DNA from: an uncultured Clostridia bacterium
Lineage (GTDB): Bacteria > Bacillota > Clostridia > Oscillospirales > Acutalibacteraceae
Direction of reading: 5' to 3'
NCBI GenBank assembly: GCA_937907605.1
Contig: CALCYI010000012.1
Span: 52,200-116,199 of the forward strand
DNA length: 64,000 nucleotides
Part shown: positions 22,878 through 29,985 of the stretch, piece after piece
How positions within the stretch are numbered: the stretch's first letter is position 1
How the letters are laid out: every line of letters begins with the position of its first letter
The notes under the pieces: generated by a model
Databases searched by the model: none
Told to the model about the DNA's origin: nothing
Seen by the model: the letters and a program-made list of their open reading frames with translations, nothing else
Made by a program: the position numbers and the translations under genes

Positions 22878-24005
22878 ATGGACGAAATAAAAGTTGATGA
22901 TATTCAGACTGAGGAAGAGCGTGAAACCGTAATTAAGGTCGAGCATGTCACAATGCGCTTTTCTCTCAATAAGGAAAAGGTAGATAATCTTAAGGAATAC
23001 ATTATCAGGCTTATTAAGGGCAAGATTGAGTATAAAAAATTTGTTGCGCTTGATGATATTAACTTTGAGATATACAAGGGCGACCGTCTTGCGATACTCG
23101 GTCTTAACGGCGCGGGTAAGAGTACGCTCTTAAAGACCATCGTAGGCGTATATAAGCCCACCGAGGGTAATATCTATAAGACGGGTGTAATTGCTCCCTT
23201 GCTTGAGCTCGGCGCGGGCTTTGACCCGAACTATACCGGCAGGGAAAATATTTACCTTTACGGCGCTATTCTCGGTTATTCAAGGGATTATATCGACGCT
23301 AAGCTTGACGAGATTATTGAGTTTTCCGAGCTCGGACACTTTATTGAGATACCTGTTAAGAACTACTCCTCAGGTATGCGCTCCCGTCTCGGCTTCTCGA
23401 TAGCAACCGCCGTTGACCCCGATATTCTCATTCTTGACGAGGTGCTTTCGGTAGGCGACGCTAAGTTCAGGAAAAAGAGTCTTGCAAAGGTAAAGTCAAT
23501 GTTCGACAGGGGAGTAACGGTGCTTTTCGTATCCCACAGTATCGACCAGGTTAAAGCAATCTGTAATAAGGCTATACTTCTTGAGCACGGTAAGATTATC
23601 GCGCAGGGCGACGTCGAAACGGTTGCTGAGGTCTATGAGGAAAAGACTATCAGACCTAAGGCGCAGGTTACTCAGAGCGTCGTAGTACCGATTACTGCCG
23701 ACGAGGAAAAAGAGGAAAAGAAGGCTAATGCTGAGGCAAAGAAGGCTATCGAAAAGGAAAAAGCCGAGGAGGAGAAAATCCTTGAGGAAATATCCAAAAC
23801 TCCCGAAGCCGAACTGAGATACGGCGTTTACCTTAGAATTAAGAAGCGGTATAATGACGATGAAATCACCAAGGAAGAATTTGAGGATAAATACAAGAGA
23901 CTTATTACAGCGAATCTTCACGACGAGGAATCCGAGTTCTTTGTACCGGAAACTGTAGGAAAGCTTGAAGAGGCAATGCAAAAGCATAACAATTCAGAAA
24001 ATTAA
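22878..24005 (+). CDS. TagH/Wzt-type ABC transporter ATP-binding protein
   Basis: A 375-residue ABC ATPase of the polysaccharide/teichoic-acid export class. Residues about 20-250 hold Walker A GLNGAGKST, the family-typical GFDPNYTGRENIYLYGAILG, signature YSSGMRSRLGFS, Walker B DILILDEVLSVGDAKF and the SHSIDQVKAIC switch. Residues about 270-375 are a charged, coiled-coil-like extension (EEKEEKKANAEAKKAIEKEK) in place of the usual substrate-binding domain. The partner permease is not adjacent. Cotranscription with the sortase-like and four-span proteins suggests a cell-envelope role. The start follows GAGGAAA. Confidence 0.85.
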   Translation: MDEIKVDDIQTEEERETVIKVEHVTMRFSLNKEKVDNLKEYIIRLIKGKIEYKKFVALDDINFEIYKGDRLAILGLNGAGKSTLLKTIVGVYKPTEGNIYKTGVIAPLLELGAGFDPNYTGRENIYLYGAILGYSRDYIDAKLDEIIEFSELGHFIEIPVKNYSSGMRSRLGFSIATAVDPDILILDEVLSVGDAKFRKKSLAKVKSMFDRGVTVLFVSHSIDQVKAICNKAILLEHGKIIAQGDVETVAEVYEEKTIRPKAQVTQSVVVPITADEEKEEKKANAEAKKAIEKEKAEEEKILEEISKTPEAELRYGVYLRIKKRYNDDEITKEEFEDKYKRLITANLHDEESEFFVPETVGKLEEAMQKHNNSEN

Positions 24006-24009
24006 AAAA

Positions 24010-24018
24010 CGGGCGACC
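24010..24018 (+). repeat. left half of a split hairpin terminator
   Basis: CGGGCGACC, preceded by AAAAAA right after the ABC gene stop, is complementary to GGTCGCCCG at 25238-25246, which is followed by TATATTTTT. Together they would make a normal terminator; the 1.2 kb between them carries the transposase remnant and GNAT gene. Confidence 0.5.
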
Positions 24019-24044
24019 ATTGTTGGATTGTGATAAAGATGATT

Positions 24045-24078
24045 AAAGGAGAATGAAATATTGCCATTCTCCTTTATT
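24045..24078 (+). terminator. terminator hairpin upstream of the transposase remnant
   Basis: AAAGGAGAATG-AAATATTGC-CATTCTCCTTT followed by ATTTATG. An 11-bp perfect stem between the ABC gene and the transposase remnant. Confidence 0.7.
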
Positions 24079-24215
24079 TATGATAATATTTTGTTATGGA
24101 GCAGTTACCTAAAAGAAAACCTAACAGATTAAAAAATTTTGATTATTCTCAAAATGGCGCATACTTTATTACAATATGCACCAAGGACTGAGAGCATATA
24201 TTGTCACAAATTACC

Positions 24216-24240
24216 GTAGGGACGAGCACTGCTCATCCGC
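24216..24240 (-). repeat. REP-type palindrome, copy 1 (inside RAYT frame)
   Basis: GGACGAGCACTGCTCATCC with flanking GTA and GC; inverted relative to copies 2 and 3 and with one base breaking perfect symmetry. It is read as part of the transposase (VGTSTAHPQ). Confidence 0.75.
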
Positions 24241-24382
24241 AAGAAATACATCTTACGGAAATAGGTAAAATTGTAGATAAGTCAATAAAGGGAATACCTA
24301 AGCATTACGAAGGTGTGTTTGTTGATAATTATGTTGTGATGCCCAATCATATTCATATGATAATCCGTATCGAAAGGAACGA

Positions 24383-24406
24383 CGGACGAGCAGTGCTCGT
24401 CCCTAC
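24383..24406 (+). repeat. REP-type palindrome, copy 2 (inside RAYT frame)
   Basis: GGACGAGCAGTGCTCGTCC followed by CTAC, a 19-bp palindrome translated in frame as GRAVLVP within the transposase. Confidence 0.8.
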
Positions 24407-24595
24407 GATTTCAAGGATTATTCAACAGATGAAAGGCTATGCAACAAAACAAGCAGGTAAACCGATTTGGCAGAATAAGGCGTATGACCATATTATCCGA
24501 GATGATTACGACTATATGACAAGATATCAGTACATTGATGATAACCCTGCAAAATGGCTGCTGAAACAAGATGAGTATTATTATGAGGATATGTA

Positions 24596-25069
24596 ATGTA
24601 CATTGAAACAGAAAGGCTAATTATTAAAAATTTAGATATAAAATATACGGATGAACTCTTTTTGATTTTGTCAAATAAAGATGTTATGAGGTATATTGAA
24701 ACGCCATTTAGTTATAAACAGACAGAAGGATTTATCATCAACTCTGCGCTATGCAATCCGCCGTTGATATTCGGCGTGTTTTCAAGAGGAACAAATAAGT
24801 TAATTGGTCATCTTATTTTTCATCCCTTTGATGATAACAATTATGAAATCGGCTGGATTTTAAGTAAACCTTATTGGAATAAAGGCTTTGCTCAAGAATT
24901 GACAAAATATATTATTGATTATGCAAAACATAAAGGAATTACCGGCTTGGTAATTGAGTGTGACAAAAATCAACTCACCACAATGCATATAGCAGAGAAA
25001 TTTGGTTTTCAAAAAGAAAAAATTTGCAGCGAAAGCGCGTTAATTAAATATGAATTAAAATTGTATTAG
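24596..25069 (+). CDS. GNAT-family N-acetyltransferase (RimJ/RimL-like)
   Basis: A 157-residue acetyltransferase that would transfer an acetyl group from acetyl-CoA to an unknown amine. Typical RimJ/RimL opening MYIETERLIIKNLDIKYTDE. The acetyl-CoA-binding region is YEIGWILSKPYWNKGFAQEL (about 82-101), followed by GLVIECDKNQLTTMHIAEKFGFQKE. The ATG overlaps the transposase stop (TAATG). It is AT-rich (low use of G/C third positions) compared with its neighbours, in keeping with arrival together with the RAYT remnant. A REP palindrome follows its stop directly. Confidence 0.85.
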   Translation: MYIETERLIIKNLDIKYTDELFLILSNKDVMRYIETPFSYKQTEGFIINSALCNPPLIFGVFSRGTNKLIGHLIFHPFDDNNYEIGWILSKPYWNKGFAQELTKYIIDYAKHKGITGLVIECDKNQLTTMHIAEKFGFQKEKICSESALIKYELKLY

Positions 25070-25095
25070 CGGACGAGCAGTGCTCGTCCCTACGG
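25069..25095 (+). repeat. REP-type palindrome, copy 3
   Basis: GCGGACGAGCAGTGCTCGT plus CCCTACGG, identical in its core to copy 2 and located directly after the GNAT stop codon. Confidence 0.8.
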
Positions 25096-25171
25096 TGATT
25101 TAATAAAAGGGTGCGGTACTCCGCAAATGTGCGCCTAAGCGCGATGCTTGAGCAAAGATATTATCGTAGAA

Positions 25172-25210
25172 AAATGAGTTAGAGAAATTTTCTTCTAACT
25201 CATTTTTTAC
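25172..25210 (+). terminator. terminator after the GNAT gene
   Basis: AATGAGTTAGA / TCTAACTCATT stem with a 9-nt loop and a following TTTTTAC. It would end plus-strand transcripts before the convergent yebC gene. Confidence 0.75.
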
Positions 25211-25253
25211 AAACATCTTTATGGAATGTAGCCTATCGGTCGCCCGTATATTT

Positions 25254-25997
25254 TTATTCCTCGTATTCGTCCTCGTTTTCCCAGTTATGATAGATATTCT
25301 GAACGTCCTCATTTTCCTCGAACATCTCTATCATACGGCTCATTTTCTTCATATCGTCCTCGTTTTCAAGACGGGTGTAGGTAGCGGGGATATACGCAGC
25401 TTCGGAGGATATAATTGTATAACCCTTTCCTTCAAGCTCATCCCTGATTGCGCCGAGGTCGCTCGTTTCCGTTCTGATTTCAAAAATGTCCTCGTCGTCG
25501 GTAAGGAAGTCTGCTGCGCCTGCCTCAAGCGCGTCCTCCATAAGCTGGTCCTCGTCGACGTCCTCTTTTTCGATAATGATAACGCCCTGTTTTGAGAACA
25601 TAAAGGTTACGGAGCCGGGGTTGCCCATATTTCCGCCCGCCTTGTCGAAGTAATGCCTTACCTCGCCTGCGGTACGGTTACGGTTATCCGTAAGCGCCTC
25701 AACAACAACCGCAACGCCGCTCGGACCGTAGCCCTCGTATACGATTTCCTCGTAGTTTGCGCCGTCGGTGTCGCCCGCAGCCTTCTTGAGCATACGCTCG
25801 ATATTGTCGTTCGGTACGTTATTCTGCTTAGCCTTTGCGATAACGTCGCGGAGCTTTGCGTTATTATTCGAGTCGGGTCCGCCGTTTTTAACCGCTACTG
25901 CAAGCTCTCTTCCGATTTTGGTAAAAATCTTAGCCCTTGCGGCGTCGTTAGCGCCCTTCTTTCTTTTAATTGTGCTCCATTTATTATGTCCGCTCAT
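25254..25997 (-). CDS. YebC/PmpR-family protein (putative transcription/translation regulator)
   Basis: A 247-residue YebC/TACO1-family protein with the invariant N-terminus MSGHNKWSTIKRKKGANDAARAKIF (start), the GGPDSNNNAKLRDVIAKAKQNNVP segment and GYGPSGVAVVVEALTDNRNRT. Family members act as transcriptional regulators or as factors that relieve ribosome stalling at proline stretches. The start follows GAGAGGA. It has its own promoter at 26029-26057 and sits alone. Its 3' end faces the split terminator half at 25238. Confidence 0.93.
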   Translation of the reverse strand: MSGHNKWSTIKRKKGANDAARAKIFTKIGRELAVAVKNGGPDSNNNAKLRDVIAKAKQNNVPNDNIERMLKKAAGDTDGANYEEIVYEGYGPSGVAVVVEALTDNRNRTAGEVRHYFDKAGGNMGNPGSVTFMFSKQGVIIIEKEDVDEDQLMEDALEAGAADFLTDDEDIFEIRTETSDLGAIRDELEGKGYTIISSEAAYIPATYTRLENEDDMKKMSRMIEMFEENEDVQNIYHNWENEDEYEE

Positions 25998-26028
25998 ATT
26001 GTCAGTCCTCTCTGAAAGATTACAAAAT

Positions 26029-26057
26029 ATTTTATCACATTATAATCAAGGTTGCAA
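26029..26057 (-). promoter_or_regulatory. yebC promoter
   Basis: Minus strand TTGCAA (26057-26052), 17-bp spacer, TAAAAT (26034-26029), about 32 bp before the yebC start. Confidence 0.65.
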
Positions 26058-26079
26058 GTATTAATAATGATTTATAAAA

Positions 26080-26108
26080 TTGACAATAATAATTATATTT
26101 GCTATAAT
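26080..26108 (+). promoter_or_regulatory. promoter of the M28 peptidase gene
   Basis: Perfect TTGACA (26080-26085), 17-bp spacer, TATAAT (26103-26108); divergent from the yebC promoter. Confidence 0.85.
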
Positions 26109-26140
26109 CATTTATTATATTTCAGAAAGGAGCAATCATT

Positions 26141-27433
26141 ATGAAATATGCTGATTTCCCAAAGGCTGTTATCAGGGAAAATGTTGATTATACGGTTAAA
26201 GAGATTACTAATATTATCAAGAGATACGGACCGAGGGAGAGCGGAAACGAAAACTGCTACGCAACCCAGAAGCATATCAAAAAGGAAATGGATATTTTTG
26301 CGGACGAAACAGGCTTTGAGAGCTATAAAATAGCGCCGAAAGCGTTTTTACATTTCACAAAGACGGTATCGCTTTGCATTATCCTCGCTGTTGTTGTATG
26401 CCTTGCGCTGACCTTCCTTAATGTATTTGACGGCGTGGGTAAAAATTCCTTCTTCCTTCCGCAGATTATCGTAGGTGCGGCAACTGCAATCGGTCTGCTT
26501 ATTACGGTTTTTGAATTCCTTTTTTACAAGAAATTCTGCGACGCTTTCTATAAGAAAACCGAGGGGCATAATTTCTATGCAAAGAGGAAGCCTGTGGGCG
26601 AAATTAAAAGAAGATTTGTAATTTCAGGACATTGCGACGCGGCTTATGAATGGCGCAATATTCTCTATTTTAAAGGTGCTGCGGGCATTGCGTTTGCACT
26701 TCCTGCAATATTTGCCGTGCTTTCGTTCATCGTTGCGCTTCTTTCAATTATCGCAAGCTATGTTAATATGGGAGAATTTGGAGTTTTCCTTATAGACTAC
26801 GGCTTCTACTTCCACGGACTTACTGTGCTGGCGATGGTTCTGCTTTTCTTCTCGATTGACTTTAAGAGCATCGTCCCCGGCGCTAACGACAATCTTACGG
26901 GTACGTATGCCGCGGTATGCGCTATGCGTATGCTCGATATGGCGGGCGTTGAGCTTGAAAATACCGAGCTGGTATGTATGATTACCGACGGCGAGGAAGC
27001 GGGACTCAGGGGCTCTAAAGCGTGGATTGAAACCCATCACGACGAGTATACTGACGGCGAGATTGAAACCGCCGTACTCTGCGTGGATACGCTCTGCGAC
27101 CTTGATGATTTCTGCGTTTATAATAAGGATATGACGGGACTTGTTAGAAACAGCAAGGAATTCTCACAGTTCGTATCCGACTGCTCTGCCGAGACGGGAC
27201 GCGAGGCGCTTAAGCTTAAGACTCTTCCGTTCGGCGCTTCCGACGCCGCAGCATTTTCACAGGGCGGCGCAGTTGCTACCGCACTCTGCGCTATGGACCC
27301 GAAGCCCGCCGATTATTACCACAACAGGCGCGACAATTTTGACCGCCTTAACCGTGACGCAATTCAGGCAGGCTTTGAGGTTGTGCTTTCTACCATTTTA
27401 GCGTATGATGAAAACGGACTTAATAAACAGTAA
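26141..27433 (+). CDS. membrane-embedded M28-family zinc peptidase
   Basis: A 430-residue protein combining an M28 aminopeptidase fold with inserted membrane spans. An N-terminal helical part (1-70) is followed by two spans (about 72-94 and 105-127). The first metal-ligand strand is ISGHCDAAYEW near residue 165; two more spans follow (about 180-210 and 225-248). The core then holds PGANDNLTGTYAA (bridging Asp), TDGEEAGLRGSKAW (catalytic Glu pair), LCVDTLCD and the final ligand YYHNRRDN. All expected M28 metal ligands are visible. Substrate unknown. Own promoter, AAAGGAG ribosome site, and terminator at 27494. Confidence 0.85.
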   Translation: MKYADFPKAVIRENVDYTVKEITNIIKRYGPRESGNENCYATQKHIKKEMDIFADETGFESYKIAPKAFLHFTKTVSLCIILAVVVCLALTFLNVFDGVGKNSFFLPQIIVGAATAIGLLITVFEFLFYKKFCDAFYKKTEGHNFYAKRKPVGEIKRRFVISGHCDAAYEWRNILYFKGAAGIAFALPAIFAVLSFIVALLSIIASYVNMGEFGVFLIDYGFYFHGLTVLAMVLLFFSIDFKSIVPGANDNLTGTYAAVCAMRMLDMAGVELENTELVCMITDGEEAGLRGSKAWIETHHDEYTDGEIETAVLCVDTLCDLDDFCVYNKDMTGLVRNSKEFSQFVSDCSAETGREALKLKTLPFGASDAAAFSQGGAVATALCAMDPKPADYYHNRRDNFDRLNRDAIQAGFEVVLSTILAYDENGLNKQ

Positions 27434-27464
27434 ATTTTACTGTTTAGGGCGCTTTTACAAAGAG

Positions 27465-27530
27465 GCTTAGGCTGCTTGCCCCTAATTTCACTAAAAACCG
27501 TCTGCATACAATGCGTATGCAGACGGTTTT
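27465..27530 (+). terminator. terminator hairpin, member of a dispersed repeat
   Basis: AAAACCGTCTGCATAC-AATGC-GTATGCAGACGGTTTT (27494-27530), a 16-bp stem after the M28 gene. The preceding TTGCCCCTAA (27477-27486) and the hairpin match the minus strand of the second hairpin at 13706-13760, with compensating changes in the stem. Confidence 0.8.
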
Positions 27531-27616
27531 ATAATACCTGCTATGCGATATAATTAGCTTAACAGAGCCGTTTTTGTCCCTTAACTTCCAATAGCCTTCG
27601 GGCATTGTTATAAATA

Positions 27617-29584
27617 CTACTCTCTTTCGTGTAAAAGACCGGTGCGGTATGCTTTCATCAGAGCTTCCAAATCACTGATTTTTGCGCGGATTTCATTGCC
27701 TGAATCGGTTTCTCCGACAGTTTCGCGATGACCGTCTGACAGGCTGATAACAGCTTCCGACGATATGTCTGCCGCATGCTCTACCACATCCTCGGTTGAG
27801 GTAAAGGCGGTGTGTGAAAACAGTCGTATCCCGTAAGAGCTGTATATAAGAGAATAGCCCGCCGTTTGTGTTTCGGGACGGTAAGAGCGTGAAAAGCCTC
27901 CATCAATAATCATCAGCTTTCCGCCGCACTTCACAGGAGATTCGCCTGCGGAAAGCTTAACGGGCATATGACCGTTTATTATATGCCCCTTTTCGTAATC
28001 TACGCCGAATTCCTCAAAAATACGGCGGATGGTTTCCTCACGGTCAATCAGGCTATAATAATTATCCTTGCGCTCCCTTTGCAACGTTTTGTCGTCTAAA
28101 AAATAGCGTTCAAAGGTCGCCATTTTTTCTTTGCCGTAGAGCGGCGAGTTTTCGTTTGACCATATGTACCACATCATATCCTTGCCATAGGACTGTTCCT
28201 CTGAATTATCCTGTTCGTAGTAGCCCTTGCGTGCCCAGTATTCCAGCACATCATAGAGTGCGCGCCCGCTATATTCTCTGTCGCCGATTTTTACCTTTCG
28301 GAAATTACCGTTTTCATCCAGCGGTACGCAGCCGTGATAAAGAAGATTGGAATTATAAATGCGATACATACTGCCACGGTTGAATAAGAATTTTACGTGC
28401 TCCTGCAGCTTTTCACAATTTTTGAAATGGTGGCATAAACTGCGCATTACCTCTTCTTCGTCGAGCGTTAGGGAGTAGGGGCTCTTTGGGTCGATTGTCG
28501 GAAAGTAAACGTCATTTAACGGATATGTTGTTCCGTCAATCGTAACGGTTCCCGCAGTATAATCAATTTTGTCCAGTAGCAGGCGCGACTCCATATTAAA
28601 ATCAGGACGGTTCATTATCACCTGTCCTTCCAGCTTAAATTGAATTACGGTAATTGCTTTGTGCATTTTTCTGTTCAATGTAAGCTCGCTGTTACTGCTG
28701 TAGTTTTCACTAACCGTTTCAAAGCACGCGCACGGGTCATCTGCATAAGTGTCCATTGCAAAACGGGCGAGGGGAATCAAATTAATACCATAGCCGTTTT
28801 CCAAAACATCCAGCGTGTTGTATCTTGCGGACATACGTATAACATTTGCAATGCACGCGAGATGACCTGACGCAGCTCCCATCCAAACAATATCGTGATT
28901 GCCCCACTGGAAGTCTACATGCTTCATTTGCATCAAGTGGTCCATAATGATATGCGGTCCCGGACCTCGGTCATAAATATCGCCGATTACATGCAGCCGC
29001 GTGGCAATCAGCTTTTGAATAACATCGGAAATAGCTACAATAAATTCCTTTGCTCTTCCGAGGCGGATAATTGTATCGAATATTTCATTATAGTATTTCT
29101 CTTTTTCGGCAACACGGTTGTTTTCGCTGAGTAGCTCTTCAATGATATAGGCAAAATCAGAAGGCAGATTTTTGCGCACACGTGAGCGTGTGTACTTTGC
29201 AGCTGTTTCCTTGCACACATCGGTCAGACGATGCAATGAAATTTTATACCAGTCCGTCAGCTCTTCGCCATCAAGTAACGACTGCATCTGTTCCACTTTT
29301 TCTTCGGGATAATATATAAGTGAAGCAAGTGCGCGCTGTTCGCTGCGGCTTAGCGTTGTGCCGTAAACATCGTAGATTTTTTTGCGAATGGCTCCTGATC
29401 CGTTTCTAAGAATATGTAGGAATTGACGGTATTCGCCGTGAATATCCGACACAAAATGCTCGGTTTCCTTTGGAAGCGTTAAAATTGCCTGCAGATTTAT
29501 AATTTCGGTGGATGCTCTTGAAATGCTCGGATACTGAATTGCCAGGCTTTCTAAAAATTTTATATTTAAATCCATATCTTTCAT
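27617..29584 (-). CDS. fbp: fructose-1,6-bisphosphatase, class III
   Basis: A 655-residue metallophosphatase of the Firmicutes class III FBPase, which makes fructose 6-phosphate in gluconeogenesis. Calcineurin-type motifs appear in order: FVSDIHGEYRQFLH (about residues 42-55), HVIGDIYDRGPGPHII (about 197-212), FQWGNHDIVWMGA (about 225-237) and, near the end, GHIINGHMPV. The length matches the family (about 640-670). The start at 29584 has GGAG 8 bp upstream. Single gene with its own promoter at 29613-29641. Confidence 0.95.
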   Translation of the reverse strand: MKDMDLNIKFLESLAIQYPSISRASTEIINLQAILTLPKETEHFVSDIHGEYRQFLHILRNGSGAIRKKIYDVYGTTLSRSEQRALASLIYYPEEKVEQMQSLLDGEELTDWYKISLHRLTDVCKETAAKYTRSRVRKNLPSDFAYIIEELLSENNRVAEKEKYYNEIFDTIIRLGRAKEFIVAISDVIQKLIATRLHVIGDIYDRGPGPHIIMDHLMQMKHVDFQWGNHDIVWMGAASGHLACIANVIRMSARYNTLDVLENGYGINLIPLARFAMDTYADDPCACFETVSENYSSNSELTLNRKMHKAITVIQFKLEGQVIMNRPDFNMESRLLLDKIDYTAGTVTIDGTTYPLNDVYFPTIDPKSPYSLTLDEEEVMRSLCHHFKNCEKLQEHVKFLFNRGSMYRIYNSNLLYHGCVPLDENGNFRKVKIGDREYSGRALYDVLEYWARKGYYEQDNSEEQSYGKDMMWYIWSNENSPLYGKEKMATFERYFLDDKTLQRERKDNYYSLIDREETIRRIFEEFGVDYEKGHIINGHMPVKLSAGESPVKCGGKLMIIDGGFSRSYRPETQTAGYSLIYSSYGIRLFSHTAFTSTEDVVEHAADISSEAVISLSDGHRETVGETDSGNEIRAKISDLEALMKAYRTGLLHERE

Positions 29585-29612
29585 ACTCTTAGCTCCGTAT
29601 ATTGTTTTTTAT

Positions 29613-29641
29613 ATTTTATCATATTTACAAGTCATATACAA
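29613..29641 (-). promoter_or_regulatory. fbp promoter
   Basis: Minus strand TTGTAT (29641-29636), 17-bp spacer, TAAAAT (29618-29613). Confidence 0.6.
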
Positions 29642-29985
29642 CCCCTACACTATTTTTGCTTTTTAGTAGAATTAATGAAGAAAGTTGCTACAAACTGAAT
29701 GGCATCATACCTTCATATACATATCGGATATAATGCATGGCGATAGAAATGCAATATTTTATAATAGTAAAACGAGAAATCATCTATTTGGTGCTTTGCT
29801 TTCGGTAATAATCTCTGACGCTATTCGGTTATGGTGACGTGACGATTTTAAGGCTGACATTCTTTACGAAAGGCGATTGGTAACGCGGGGTAATTTTATT
29901 TATTTTGTTTATTGTATATTTTAAAAGCATATGATATTATATATAAGTATTATTATATATATTGCAAACCACGGAGGAAAAGAGT
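29642..29985 (+). other. gene-free stretch between fbp and glyA, with a repeat fragment
   Basis: About 340 bp without an ORF. GATTTTAAGGCTGACATTCT plus TTACG (29850-29874) closely matches the minus strand of the left arm of the palindromic element at 13536-13559, so a fragment of the same repeat is here. The glyA promoter lies at 29912-29940 (TTGTAT, 17 bp, TATTAT). I see no glycine riboswitch, T-box or other known leader. The rest looks like unstructured AT-rich DNA. Confidence 0.6.

Larger units (their letters stand above)
24096..24596 (+). pseudogene. REP-associated tyrosine transposase (RAYT) with an in-frame stop
   Basis: A reading frame from ATG 24096 to TAA 24596 encodes a Y1/RAYT-type transposase: MEQLPKRKPNRLKNFDYSQN, YFITICTKD, the HUH-type pair in NHIHMII, and the C-terminal DYDYMTRYQYIDDNPAKW with the likely catalytic Tyr. 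It is broken by one TGA at 24189-24191, between TKD and EHILSQ. One C-to-T change from CGA would explain it, since Arg is common there. The downstream part alone could start at TTG 24201, but it would lack the N-terminal strand. Two REP-type palindromes lie inside the frame. Either a recent pseudogene or a sequencing error. Confidence 0.8.

Noticed and set aside
24189..24191. Selenocysteine codon in the RAYT frame
   Set aside because: No SECIS-like stem follows the TGA and the family has Arg or other polar residues there, so a nonsense mutation is simpler.
29642..29985. Glycine riboswitch or T-box before glyA
   Set aside because: No glycine aptamer cores, T-box motif or terminator/antiterminator pair could be found in the 340 bp.
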